Of a stretch of DNA of 41,289 nt, positions 15,598 to 23,306 are shown piece after piece. The position numbers and the translations under genes are program-made. The notes beneath the pieces were generated by a model that worked only from the letters and a program-made list of their open reading frames with translations, did no database searches and was not told where the DNA came from. Positions within the stretch are counted from its first letter, which is position 1. Every line of letters starts with the position of its first letter. Source of the stretch: JAHIGH01 sp964564035 (GTDB lineage: Bacteria; Patescibacteriota; Microgenomatia; Levybacterales; UBA12049); contig CAZLZN010000011.1 in assembly GCA_964564035.1 (NCBI GenBank), positions 1 to 41,289 of the forward strand, given 5' to 3'.

Positions 15598-17410
15598 TAA
15601 TTCCCTGGCTTTTCCTTCGGCGGGCCTCGACTTCGTCGAGAATTATTTTGCGAATACGGACGTTTTTGGGAGTTACTTCAACAAGCTCATCATCGCCTAT
15701 GTATTCAAGCGCCTCATCAAGTCCCATGATCCTGGGAGCATTGAAATGCTCCATGCCTCCATCTCCTTTGGAGCGCATGTTGGATAATTGTTTTGTTTTG
15801 CAGACATTGATACTCAGATCTTCGCTTCTGCTGTTTATGCCGACGACCTGACCCTTATATACGTTGTATCCCGGGCCTATAAACAGCTCCCCTCTGTCCT
15901 GAACATTTATCAATCCGTAAAGACTTGAAACACCTGTCTCGTGCGCGACGAGTGAGCCGTGCTCGCGGGCGTACTGCTCGCCGCTGTCTTCATCGAATTT
16001 GAAAAATGTCGTATTTATGATCCCTAAGCCTTTGGTATCTGTTATAAACTCACTTCTATAACCAAAAAGCCTGCTTGTTGCGATCACGAACTGGAAATAT
16101 ACGATATTTTTATCGTCGGTCGTCATATCTTCGAGGACCGCTTTTCTGGCGCCCAGTTTCTGCATAATCACACCTGAAAAATCCTGAGGAGTTTCGATAA
16201 ATACACGCTCATAAGGCGCAAGCTTTTTGCCGTTCACAACTTTGGTGATAACCTGCGGGCGTGATACTTGAAATTCATATCCTTCACGGCGCATTCTTTC
16301 GATAAGTATCGCCAAATGAAGTTCGCCCCGGCCGGAGACAAGCCAGTTTCCATCGGGCTGATCCTCAACGCGCAGTGCCATATCTGTTTCCAATTCTTTG
16401 TAAAGACGCTCCCTGACCTGTCGTGATGTTTTGAATTCGCCTTCCTGGCCGGCGAAAGGGGAATTGTTTACGCTAAATGACATCTTGACGGTCGGCTCTT
16501 CTATCGCGAGAACAGGAAGTGCTATCGGCGATATCGGGTCCGCGACAGTCGCGCCGATTGCAATATCGGGTATCCCTGCTATGGCGGCTATATCTCCGGC
16601 CTGCACCTCAGACGCGTCCACTCTATTCAAGCCTTCAAATGTCATGAGGGCTGTCAATTTGTACTTTTTTACGTCGCCGGCACGGGAAATGTAAGCGACT
16701 TCCGCATTTTTTGAAAGTGATCCGTTGTAGATCCTGCCGACCCCGATCCTGCCTTTGAAATTGTCATAACTTAGCGATGTTATAAGCATTTGAAGCGGCT
16801 GATTTATATCAACTTTGCATTCGGGGATTTCTTTCAGGATCATATCAAAAAGCGGGGTCGCGTCTGTCATTTGGCTCAGATCTGTTTCGAGCCCTGCTTT
16901 GCCTTCTTTGCCGCTCGCGTAAATGATCGGAAAATCGGCTGTATTGTCATCGGCTCCGAGTTCCAGAAACAAATCCAATGTTTTATCGAGAACGTAATGA
17001 ATGCGGGCACCGTCTTTGTCGATCTTGTTAACCACAACTATTATTTTTAATTTGCGCTCAAGAGCTTTTTTTAGCACGAAACGCGTCTGGGGCATAGGGC
17101 CTTCTTTGGCGTCTATCAAGAGAAGTGCGCCGTCGGCCATAGTCAGTACGCGCTCTACTTCTCCGCCGAAATCCGCATGTCCGGGAGTATCAATAATATT
17201 TATCTTGGTATCTCCCCACATGACTGATGCGTTTTTGGAGAAGATCGTAATTCCGCGCTCCCGCTCCAATTCGTTGCTGTCCATGATGAGATCAGTGCCG
17301 ACCAGCTCTTTGCTGAGATGTGTTTTGGACTGGCGCAGGAGAGAATCGACAAGGGTAGTTTTGCCGTGATCTACGTGAGCGATAATTGCGACATTTCTGA
17401 TATTGATCAT
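15593..17410 (-). CDS. typA: Ribosome-associated GTPase TypA/BipA
   Basis: 605 aa. The GTPase domain has G1 AHVDHGKTT (11-19), G3 DTPGHADFGGE and G4 NKIDKDGA. EF-G-like domains and the BipA C-terminal domain follow (RSEDLSINVCKTKQLSN, conserved in the family). TypA binds the 70S ribosome and supports 50S assembly; in E. coli it matters at low temperature. The start agrees with the family's usual MIxxIRNIAIIAHVDHG. The gene has its own promoter and a 100-base structured leader (see 17411-17545). Confidence 0.97.
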   Translation of the reverse strand: MINIRNVAIIAHVDHGKTTLVDSLLRQSKTHLSKELVGTDLIMDSNELERERGITIFSKNASVMWGDTKINIIDTPGHADFGGEVERVLTMADGALLLIDAKEGPMPQTRFVLKKALERKLKIIVVVNKIDKDGARIHYVLDKTLDLFLELGADDNTADFPIIYASGKEGKAGLETDLSQMTDATPLFDMILKEIPECKVDINQPLQMLITSLSYDNFKGRIGVGRIYNGSLSKNAEVAYISRAGDVKKYKLTALMTFEGLNRVDASEVQAGDIAAIAGIPDIAIGATVADPISPIALPVLAIEEPTVKMSFSVNNSPFAGQEGEFKTSRQVRERLYKELETDMALRVEDQPDGNWLVSGRGELHLAILIERMRREGYEFQVSRPQVITKVVNGKKLAPYERVFIETPQDFSGVIMQKLGARKAVLEDMTTDDKNIVYFQFVIATSRLFGYRSEFITDTKGLGIINTTFFKFDEDSGEQYAREHGSLVAHETGVSSLYGLINVQDRGELFIGPGYNVYKGQVVGINSRSEDLSINVCKTKQLSNMRSKGDGGMEHFNAPRIMGLDEALEYIGDDELVEVTPKNVRIRKIILDEVEARRRKSQGII

Positions 17411-17420
17411 AAATAAATAA

Positions 17421-17492
17421 ACCCGCCTAGTGAACTTCGCGAGCCATCCGGTCTAAAACGGGATGCTGCTCAAAGAACGTTTCAAGGTGGGT
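17421..17492 (-). promoter_or_regulatory. Structured typA leader that could hide the SD
   Basis: Given in + strand terms, four nested blocks pair: ACCCGCC (17421-17427) with GGTGGGT (17486-17492, one mismatch), TGAA (17431-17434) with TTCA (17481-17484), GAGC (17441-17444) with GCTC (17468-17471), and CATCC (17445-17449) with GGATG (17461-17465). In the mRNA, the outer helix contains AGGCGGG, the only SD-like sequence before the ATG (11-base spacing). Opening of this helix could control translation, for example as a thermosensor. No known riboswitch recognised. Confidence 0.55.
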
Positions 17493-17503
17493 CGGATTTT
17501 TAT

Positions 17504-17545
17504 TAAGCTATAGCTTATAATATCATTTTAAGCACAATTTTGCAA
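17504..17545 (-). promoter_or_regulatory. typA promoter with 14-bp palindrome at the start site
   Basis: On the minus strand: TTGCAA (17545-17540), 17-base spacer, TATTAT (17522-17517). The predicted start is near 17510, in the middle of the perfect palindrome TAAGCTATAGCTTA (17504-17517), which looks like a dimer binding site for a repressor. Confidence 0.6.
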
Positions 17546-17563
17546 TTTTTGCAGTTGATATAT

Positions 17564-17998
17564 TTATATATTGTTTGCAGGAACTCTTGAGGCGGGTATT
17601 CGAATCACGCCTGTTTTTTTTAATCTTTCTAAATTTTCTCCCGGCGATATTTTCAGGTCGCTGAGTAATTTTTGTGCCTCCAAATCACCGCCCATTGTAA
17701 TTTTTAGAGCATATTCAGGCTGACTGGCGCTATCTCCGTATGGGTAAGCTACTTCGCAACCGGCAGAGTAAAAATCCAATGGCACAGCTATGAAATGAAT
17801 TCCGCTGTTTCTCCGGGAAAGTGCTTGTTCAAAATCAGCAAATGAGCCGATACTGCCTTCACGCAGAAGATTTATCGCGAGCATTAGAGGTGTTGATTTT
17901 TTGTTATGTTTATTAAGTCTCATCAATGCGATCATATTGCTTATGGCTCTGTCTAAAATCGGGTCATGATACTTCTCTTCGGATTGCTCTAATTTCAT
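17564..17998 (-). CDS. Hypothetical protein
   Basis: 144 aa, soluble, no signal peptide. The N-terminal half is helical (DPILDRAISNMIALMRLNKH) and the C-terminal half mixed (FIAVPLDFYSAGCEVAYPYGD, then SDLKISPGENLERLKKTGV). No motif recognised. Its promoter is not obvious; it lies upstream of typA on the same strand, with the typA promoter in between, so it is a separate unit. Confidence 0.6.
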   Translation of the reverse strand: MKLEQSEEKYHDPILDRAISNMIALMRLNKHNKKSTPLMLAINLLREGSIGSFADFEQALSRRNSGIHFIAVPLDFYSAGCEVAYPYGDSASQPEYALKITMGGDLEAQKLLSDLKISPGENLERLKKTGVIRIPASRVPANNI

Positions 17999-18067
17999 AA
18001 TAACTTGAGCTTATCAGTCAAGATAAAATTTGTCAATTGAGCGGAGAGTGCGAGTTTGAAGAGTTAT

Positions 18068-18604
18068 TTAAAAACGGAGCGGGATAATCAAGGGGCCGTT
18101 TTTGCTGGGATCGTCAACGTCCGAGGTTTTTTCGATAAGAAGCTTGCCGCGTTCAAGATCCGCAGGCGGGGTAAAATTAACAGCGGCCACAAATTCGACA
18201 AATTTATCCTTGGAAGTGTCGGACAGTGCGAACACTTCTTTTTCAAACAATACTTCTCCTCGATAATTGACGACTTTTAATTTGAGCCTGTTATTTTTGT
18301 ACCAGCCTCCTTTGGCTTTGCCTTCGACCTTGAAAGGTGTTTTTACTTTGGTATTCGGCGCGGGCACAGTAACCAATACATAATCGGTCAATGCTTTGTG
18401 ATTGTCTTCTTCTATATAAAGAGTGCCTTCTTTGGTATGGCATTCGCGGGGGATCGTCTCTACTACCAGATTGCCGGCGTTGGCGCAGTCTTCGAAAGTG
18501 AGGATTTTGTCGGGAGTTCTTGTTTTCGCGTAGAGATAATATGCGTATAAACCTGCTCCAATCAGAATCAAAACAATAAGTGCTGCAATGATGATTTTTT
18601 TCAT
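18068..18604 (-). CDS. Membrane-anchored Gmad2-domain protein
   Basis: 178 aa. Residues 4-26 are a signal anchor (IIIAALIVLILIGAGLYAYY). Residues 36-70 (LTFEDCANAGNLVVETIPREC) are the short two-Cys module common in CPR secreted proteins. Residues 75-178 match the immunoglobulin-like Gmad2 domain: VLVTVPAPNTKVKTPFKVEGKA, then FVEFVAAVNFTPP, ending in a beta strand. Gmad2 is known from Bacillus spore germination proteins and many surface proteins; its ligand is unknown. It likely acts outside the cytoplasmic membrane. Confidence 0.8.
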   Translation of the reverse strand: MKKIIIAALIVLILIGAGLYAYYLYAKTRTPDKILTFEDCANAGNLVVETIPRECHTKEGTLYIEEDNHKALTDYVLVTVPAPNTKVKTPFKVEGKAKGGWYKNNRLKLKVVNYRGEVLFEKEVFALSDTSKDKFVEFVAAVNFTPPADLERGKLLIEKTSDVDDPSKNGPLIIPLRF

Positions 18605-18650
18605 AGTACATTTAAATTATTGAAGATTTGGGGACAAAAAACAAGAGCCT

Positions 18651-18887
18651 TTACTTTCCTTCGTCGGATTTTTCAACTACGGCGTGGTATTCGCTGAGGA
18701 GAAAGAAGAAAATGAGAATTCCTGCCAGAACCGGCAAAAGAAGTGTGATAATCACGAAAAACAGAAGGGGGAAGTGGAGAACAGGCTTGTTTTGAGGATC
18801 GGTTATGATGATCTTGCGCGCATGTCCGCCTTTGACAAGTCCGGTTAAGTGTTTTGAAACTTTTTCGCCTTTTTTCTTCCAGCTCAT
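18651..18887 (-). CDS. DUF4342-like small membrane protein
   Basis: 78 aa from ATG 18887 (MSWKKKGEKVSKHL); the longer frame to 18971 would cross the promoter. KVSKHLTGLVKGGHARKIII then DPQNKPVLHFPL is the DUF4342 pattern also seen in the protein at 33224 (VKELIKEGNVRRITIKDKNN). Residues 38-65 form a transmembrane helix. Unknown function; family members are frequent in Firmicutes and CPR. Confidence 0.72.
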   Translation of the reverse strand: MSWKKKGEKVSKHLTGLVKGGHARKIIITDPQNKPVLHFPLLFFVIITLLLPVLAGILIFFFLLSEYHAVVEKSDEGK

Positions 18888-18893
18888 ACAAAT

Positions 18894-18922
18894 AGTATAA
18901 CATAACATCGGCAACTGGACAA
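18894..18922 (-). promoter_or_regulatory. Promoter giving a leaderless DUF4342-like mRNA
   Basis: Minus strand TTGTCC (18922-18917), 17-base spacer, TATACT (18899-18894); the ATG at 18887 is only 6 bases after the -10, so transcription should begin at or next to the start codon. Confidence 0.55.
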
Positions 18923-18953
18923 TTTGGGAAAATTGTTGCATAATTTTATTGTA

Positions 18954-19286
18954 ATGGCAAGACAAAAACACACTTCACCTTTCGGCAAATATTTTAGCAG
19001 GCTGGACAAGATCGATAACAGCGTAAAAAATTCTGAAGAATATGGCTCAATACTGATCCTGAGCCTGGTTGAAGAAGTAGGAGAGATGGCGAGAGCGTAT
19101 CTGGCCAAGCACGGCCGAAAGCCTACAAACATCAGCGCTCAGCAGGACGAAACATACAAGCAGGAGCTTGGTGACATACTGGTTTCGATCATAAGGTTTG
19201 CCAGAATTAAAAATATTAACCTCCATGAACGCATAATGTATACACTTCGCAAGATCGAGAGGAGAAAAATAAAACCAAAGTTATAA
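18954..19286 (+). CDS. MazG-like nucleotide pyrophosphohydrolase
   Basis: 110 aa from ATG 18954 (MARQKHTSPFG); the TTG at 18924 is less likely. The MazG-type all-alpha metal-binding motifs are present: EEVGE (EExxE) in ILSLVEEVGEMARAYLAK and ELGDI (ExxD) in KQELGDILVSIIRFAR. Such enzymes hydrolyse NTPs or dNTPs to NMP and PPi as house-cleaning. The gene is followed 4 bases later by a hypothetical gene, probably in the same transcript. Confidence 0.82.
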   Translation: MARQKHTSPFGKYFSRLDKIDNSVKNSEEYGSILILSLVEEVGEMARAYLAKHGRKPTNISAQQDETYKQELGDILVSIIRFARIKNINLHERIMYTLRKIERRKIKPKL

Positions 19287-19290
19287 AAAT

Positions 19291-19578
19291 ATGGCCAAAT
19301 ATAAAAAAGCGTTCAACGATATGATGAAGGATTACAGCGAATTTTTCGGCGATTTTAAAAAATTGCATGATAATTACGCAGACGACCCGGATGAATGGGA
19401 AGAAAAATTCAACGAGAAGGGACTCAAGGTTCTGCGTATAATAAGAAATTATGAGAACAGTCTCTGCTCAAAATCCGAAAACAGCGGGTTCGGGAAGTTT
19501 TCAGAAAATTTGTCGGAGAAATTCTGGGCCGAGGTGAGAGTAGTTTTTCCGCTAATTGACAGGGTGAAACTAAGCTAG
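19291..19578 (+). CDS. Hypothetical small acidic/helical protein
   Basis: 95 aa, soluble, no signal peptide; predicted mostly helical and highly charged (YADDPDEWEEKFNEKGLKVL). It starts 4 bases after the MazG-like gene and so is likely co-transcribed. I recognise no family. Confidence 0.65.
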   Translation: MAKYKKAFNDMMKDYSEFFGDFKKLHDNYADDPDEWEEKFNEKGLKVLRIIRNYENSLCSKSENSGFGKFSENLSEKFWAEVRVVFPLIDRVKLS

Positions 19579-19676
19579 TACTTTATTTCGTAATATTAAA
19601 TCAGTACAACATTATTTAGATTATCAATACGGGGATCAAAGGAAATTCGTTTAGAAATAATTAACGGAATACAGCA

Positions 19677-19940
19677 CTAGACTTGTTCTTTTTTTCTGTT
19701 GAAGAGGCTTTTGACGCCGCTGACCGCCGCCGTAAGGATAGATGTGCCCACGCGGGCCGCGTATACCTCAGGGTTATCCATTATATTTTGGACTTTTTTC
19801 ACCTTCTCATCAACCTGTTTTTTGAGGTCAACTACCATTTTGACAAGAAGAATGACTCCTACCGCAATACCGACAAGGATAACTATATTAAGAACCATGT
19901 ATATAATGCCGATCGTATAAAATGTATTCTGCAAGTCCAT
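19677..19940 (-). CDS. Small membrane protein with helical tail
   Basis: 87 aa. One transmembrane helix (about 8-34, rich in Ile/Val) followed by a coiled-coil-like stretch (MVVDLKKQVDEKVKKVQNIM) and a basic end (FNRKKEQV). The arrangement resembles small DUF948/YtxH-type membrane proteins, but the match is too weak for a family name. It stands alone between convergent and divergent neighbours. Confidence 0.65.
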   Translation of the reverse strand: MDLQNTFYTIGIIYMVLNIVILVGIAVGVILLVKMVVDLKKQVDEKVKKVQNIMDNPEVYAARVGTSILTAAVSGVKSLFNRKKEQV

Positions 19941-20009
19941 AATTGACTTGATTATAGCTCTAAATCTGTAAAAAATCTATGGGTATTATTACCGGGGAGG
20001 CGATAATTT

Positions 20010-20537
20010 TCAGCTGCCGCAGGATTCGGTACGTTTTTCGGCCTCCAGGATGCGGGCCTTAGTCACAGCTTTTTTCAACTCGGAGCCTGTTAGCTTGGTT
20101 CGGCCGGTTGAAATAATAATACTATCATAAGGCTCGATAGGAGAGTTAAGAATATTTTGCGTGACTTTGCCGTTTTTATAAGCAACATTGATTTTTCCCT
20201 GCTCGATATCGTACTTTATATTTTTAAATAGATCGCTCCAAGTCGCGCCCTGTCTGTGTACATGGACAACATCACCGATATTGTCGTGAAGATGCGCTTT
20301 TTCTATTTGTTCATCCATATGAATCTCGGCTCCGCCCGTAGTACAGGGTACTACCTGCATATACTTGAGGTCGGAAAAATCCATAAGCTTGCCGTCTGCA
20401 TATACCTGAAATCCTGCATGATAATGGACTTCTTTTTTTGCGCCTGTAGATTGCCAATAAAAGTATAAACCTATAGATACCAGTATCATCAAGGCTAAAA
20501 GTAATAATCTTCTACTATTTTTTCTTATTCTTTCCAT
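20010..20537 (-). CDS. Membrane-anchored His-rich protein, putative metal binder
   Basis: 175 aa with an N-terminal signal anchor (10-28). The exposed part is rich in paired histidines: HYH (38-40), H73, HLH (82-84) and HVHRQG (92-95), in the pattern VHYHAGFQVYADGK, HLHDNIGDVVHVHR, ATWSDLF, found in many CPR and archaeal proteins of unknown role. A Cys at 65 (PCTTGG) and one at 173 could pair. Paired His on predicted beta strands suggests Zn or Cu binding (inference). C-terminal half has beta strands and a helical tail. Confidence 0.7.
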   Translation of the reverse strand: MERIRKNSRRLLLLALMILVSIGLYFYWQSTGAKKEVHYHAGFQVYADGKLMDFSDLKYMQVVPCTTGGAEIHMDEQIEKAHLHDNIGDVVHVHRQGATWSDLFKNIKYDIEQGKINVAYKNGKVTQNILNSPIEPYDSIIISTGRTKLTGSELKKAVTKARILEAEKRTESCGS

Positions 20538-20663
20538 AATCTTACCGTATATACAAGTATAATTTACCCGCCCGGTATATCATAGTTATAACAAATATTT
20601 ATGAGAGTAAGTAAACATCTTAATAACCATTCACCGCCTATTTTGTTATCCAAAGGTATTTTT

Positions 20664-21035
20664 TTATTTTAGATGTTTTTTTATAAAAACGAGGAGTTGA
20701 TCGGGATTAATATCAGATTTTACAAGGTAATCCGCGACTCCATTTTTTAGTGCCTCATCAATCACAGGCTCTTTACCCATATTTGAAAGTAATAAAATCG
20801 GACTGCTGATCTCTTTTTGCAAATCCTGCTTGAGCGCTTTTAACACGCCAAGTCCATCCACTTTGGGCATCATAAGATCCAGCAATATCAAGTCAAATTC
20901 TTCACTTATCAACTTTTGAAGACCGTCTTCACCGTCTATCGCTGTTGAAACTACAAAGCCGGCATTTACCAGTATCTCCTGGTATAATTCCCGGATATAA
21001 AGATCATCGTCTATGACCAGTATCTTTTTATTCAT
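20664..21035 (-). CDS. Single-domain response regulator (REC only)
   Basis: 123 aa: only a receiver domain. The acidic pair Asp10/Asp11, phospho-acceptor Asp53 (LILLDLMMP), Ser84 and Lys106 (YLVKSD) are all present. There is no output domain, so it probably signals by protein-protein contact or as a phosphorelay step. The two histidine kinases of the window (298, 33506) lack an adjacent regulator and are candidate partners. Divergent from the transglycosylase gene with a 60-base gap holding the inverted repeat TTAATAA-N7-TTATTAA. Confidence 0.93.
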   Translation of the reverse strand: MNKKILVIDDDLYIRELYQEILVNAGFVVSTAIDGEDGLQKLISEEFDLILLDLMMPKVDGLGVLKALKQDLQKEISSPILLLSNMGKEPVIDEALKNGVADYLVKSDINPDQLLVFIKKHLK

Positions 21036-21095
21036 AGGTCAATATTAATAACTTCGTATTATTAAGTCAAGCGAAACGATAACAGATCTATAAAT

Positions 21096-21124
21096 TTGAC
21101 ATATATGTATATTCAAGATATAAT
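21096..21124 (+). promoter_or_regulatory. Perfect sigma70 promoter
   Basis: TTGACA (21096-21101), 17-base spacer, TATAAT (21119-21124): a full consensus match in both boxes. The predicted start is near 21131. Confidence 0.85.
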
Positions 21125-21136
21125 TGACGTATGTGT

Positions 21137-21161
21137 ACCGTCTGATTCAGACGGTTTTTTT
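21137..21161 (+). terminator. Terminator-like hairpin directly after the promoter
   Basis: ACCGTCTGA-T-TCAGACGGT (21137-21155) followed by T7 (21155-21161). It begins about 6 bases after the predicted transcription start and its T run touches the ATG at 21162. It looks like an intrinsic terminator, or a start-proximal attenuator, for the strong promoter just upstream. Confidence 0.7.
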
Positions 21162-21824
21162 ATGATATCACTAATAATGCCGATATTATTCTCGGCAATA
21201 ATGATATCTCCCGAAAGCTCACTAAGTACTCCAAAAATATCATCTCAATCCTCCAGCTACTTCCTGAATGAAAGGGTAAAGCCCTCAGAATCCCGCGTGG
21301 AAAAAATGCAGAAAATGGGTATATTGACTGCGTTTAAAAAACAGCCTGGGAAGAGACAGCCGGCAGTTGAGCCTACCCAAGCACCTGCAATAAAATATGC
21401 GATTGTTCAGGCCGCCTCGGTATCAATCATGCCAACTGCTGTTCCGACAGTTCCTAATACAAATTATCCGCAGGATTTAAATTATGAAGAAATATATAAA
21501 AATGCAGGTGAAAAATACGGCATTCCGTGGCAGATATTATTCGGTCTTCATAAAACCGAGACGGGGTGCAGAAACGGTCCGATTTTTAACAGTATCGGAT
21601 CGGGGGCGCAGGGACCGATGCAATTTATGCCGGGCACATGGAGGGCTTACGGCGTTGACGGAGACGGAGACGGCGTCGCAGATATCAACAATGCGATCGA
21701 CGCAATTCATGGCGCAGCAAATTATCTAACAAAGCACGGGAGTTTGGAAAACGGCCTCAGAGCATACGGCGGAAATTACAGCGGCACACTCGCATATGCG
21801 AGCGAAAAGGGATTCAACTTATAA
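21162..21824 (+). CDS. Exported lytic transglycosylase (SLT-like)
   Basis: 220 aa from ATG 21162, which starts a signal-anchor-like segment (MISLIMPILFSAIMI); earlier in-frame starts (21096, 21102) would overlap the promoter. A low-complexity linker (Pro/Ala/Thr) leads to a lysozyme-like domain (about 110-220): IPWQILFGLHKTETGC with the probable catalytic Glu, GAQGPMQFMPGTWRAYG, and a Ca-loop-like DGDGDGVAD. It would cleave peptidoglycan glycan strands. There is no clear SD because the terminator hairpin occupies that place. Confidence 0.85.
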   Translation: MISLIMPILFSAIMISPESSLSTPKISSQSSSYFLNERVKPSESRVEKMQKMGILTAFKKQPGKRQPAVEPTQAPAIKYAIVQAASVSIMPTAVPTVPNTNYPQDLNYEEIYKNAGEKYGIPWQILFGLHKTETGCRNGPIFNSIGSGAQGPMQFMPGTWRAYGVDGDGDGVADINNAIDAIHGAANYLTKHGSLENGLRAYGGNYSGTLAYASEKGFNL

Positions 21825-21827
21825 CGA

Positions 21828-22556
21828 TCAGGACTTGGGGGTTTTGCCGTAGACAGTAACCAGAACACCGGGATCGCCTTGAGAAGGATATACTGTAAAA
21901 CCAGACCCCGGAATTGTCCAAGCGAAAAGCTTCTCCGCGTCTTCTATGCGCATATTTACACAACCGTGACTCATCGGACTGCCAAAATTATTGTGCCAAT
22001 AAGCTCCGTGAATCGCATATCCCAGCGTCTTGGGGATACCGCTGTTGTAAAAATACATTGTGTAAGGAACATTGGGTAAATTATAATAACCGGCACCTGA
22101 GCCCCCGCTCATACGGGTTGAGCGAAGCCAGATCCAGATCCTGAATTCTCCGGTCGGCGTAGGATACCATTTACCCGTAGATACAGGAACATCCATGATC
22201 ATATTACTGCCTTCAAAGGCGTACAATTTTTGGTTCGTCAGATCCACGTAAATCCTTTTGTGCTCATAAGACCGGGCGGCCAGTACCTGCCGTGCAGGTT
22301 GTGTGTTTGTGCTTGAGGCTATTTTGAGGGGGGGAGAATAGACTGTTTTACCGAGGAAAATCCCCCGCGAATCAGCTGACTTTTCGCCGCTCAGGTCTTC
22401 GATACAGCTTTCCGAATTGGCACAGGTAAAACCGGGCTTTTCGGAGACGAAAACATACGACAATATAATAGCGACCAGCAGGGAAGTCAAAGCCACGGAA
22501 TATATAAACAAAATTTTTGAATGACTTGCGCGGTGTAGTTTCTTTTTTCTTTTCAT
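21828..22556 (-). CDS. L,D-transpeptidase (YkuD)
   Basis: 242 aa. An N-terminal signal anchor (16-37) exports the catalytic domain (about 100-234), which shows RIYVDLTNQKLYAFEG, VPVSTGKW, the first His183 in AIHGAY and the active site SHGCVNM (His197, Cys199). It makes 3-3 (mDAP-mDAP type) cross-links or attaches proteins to peptidoglycan. It faces the transglycosylase gene end to end, with 3 bases between the stops. Confidence 0.93.
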   Translation of the reverse strand: MKRKKKLHRASHSKILFIYSVALTSLLVAIILSYVFVSEKPGFTCANSESCIEDLSGEKSADSRGIFLGKTVYSPPLKIASSTNTQPARQVLAARSYEHKRIYVDLTNQKLYAFEGSNMIMDVPVSTGKWYPTPTGEFRIWIWLRSTRMSGGSGAGYYNLPNVPYTMYFYNSGIPKTLGYAIHGAYWHNNFGSPMSHGCVNMRIEDAEKLFAWTIPGSGFTVYPSQGDPGVLVTVYGKTPKS

Positions 22557-22612
22557 CTATACTTCAGACTACAAAATATTTTAGAAAAAGTAAATATACT
22601 TGCGGATCAAGG

Positions 22613-22641
22613 TTGATAAATATCTTATAGTATTGTATAAT
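22613..22641 (+). promoter_or_regulatory. Promoter giving a leaderless vanW-like mRNA
   Basis: TTGATA (22613-22618), 17-base spacer, TATAAT (22636-22641). The ATG at 22650 is 8 bases later, so the transcript should start at or next to it. Confidence 0.65.
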
Positions 22642-22649
22642 CCGTGTTT

Positions 22650-23306
22650 ATGCCTTATTTTTTACTGGTCAAAAAGTATTGTTTATGGATCATATTTGCC
22701 CTGATCATAGGCAACACAGCGCTATTTGTGTACTCGGATTCTGAAATGCCGGCCGCACAGGGGTCTTTGACGCTTGAGAACAGGCATGCGGATAGTGAGA
22801 TAAATAAAATTTTTAAAAACAATATATTGCTGACGCTGTTATATATGTCGGGCAGGATAAAAGATAAATCACAGATAGACTGGAGTGAAATTGATAAGCC
22901 ATTTGAGTTTCAGATAAAAATTGAACCGGATCAGGTTTTCGCGTTCCACGACAGCGTAATACCCGAGTACCGGAACAAAAATATAATAGGGACAAACGCG
23001 CATTTTTCGGCTGATGAAGGATTTTTATCGAGCGGATATCTATATGGCGACGGCGTATGCCATTTGGCTTCTTTAATAAATAAAACTGCCATACAGGCAG
23101 GATTAAATACGAAAAGTCCGGTAAATCATGATTTCGCGGTAATTCCCGATATTCAAAAAGAATACGGTGTATCCATTTATACTTCACCTTCAAACCCGGA
23201 CAACAGCAGTTCTCAAAATTTATACATTGAAAATAATACGGAAAAATCTATAATTCTTGGTTTTAATTATAATGGAGATAAAATTGATCTGTCGATCATA
23301 AAATAA
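22650..23306 (+). CDS. VanW family protein
   Basis: 218 aa from ATG 22650. An N-terminal signal anchor (about 8-28) is followed by the VanW domain: a SSGYLYGDGVCHLASLINKT core (family GxGVCQxSTxL), AGLNTKSPVNHDFAVI, and IENNTEKSIILGFNYNGD. The usual Gln after Cys is His here. VanW is found in vancomycin-resistance clusters but is widespread in CPR as a wall-associated protein of unknown biochemistry. Neighbouring genes encode two peptidoglycan enzymes. The 3' end overlaps the convergent HAD gene by 11 bases. Confidence 0.85.
   Translation: MPYFLLVKKYCLWIIFALIIGNTALFVYSDSEMPAAQGSLTLENRHADSEINKIFKNNILLTLLYMSGRIKDKSQIDWSEIDKPFEFQIKIEPDQVFAFHDSVIPEYRNKNIIGTNAHFSADEGFLSSGYLYGDGVCHLASLINKTAIQAGLNTKSPVNHDFAVIPDIQKEYGVSIYTSPSNPDNSSSQNLYIENNTEKSIILGFNYNGDKIDLSIIK

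Noticed and set aside
17441..17471. Possible tRNA-like fold upstream of typA
   Set aside because: No T-loop, no acceptor pairing; it is better explained as one long imperfect hairpin.
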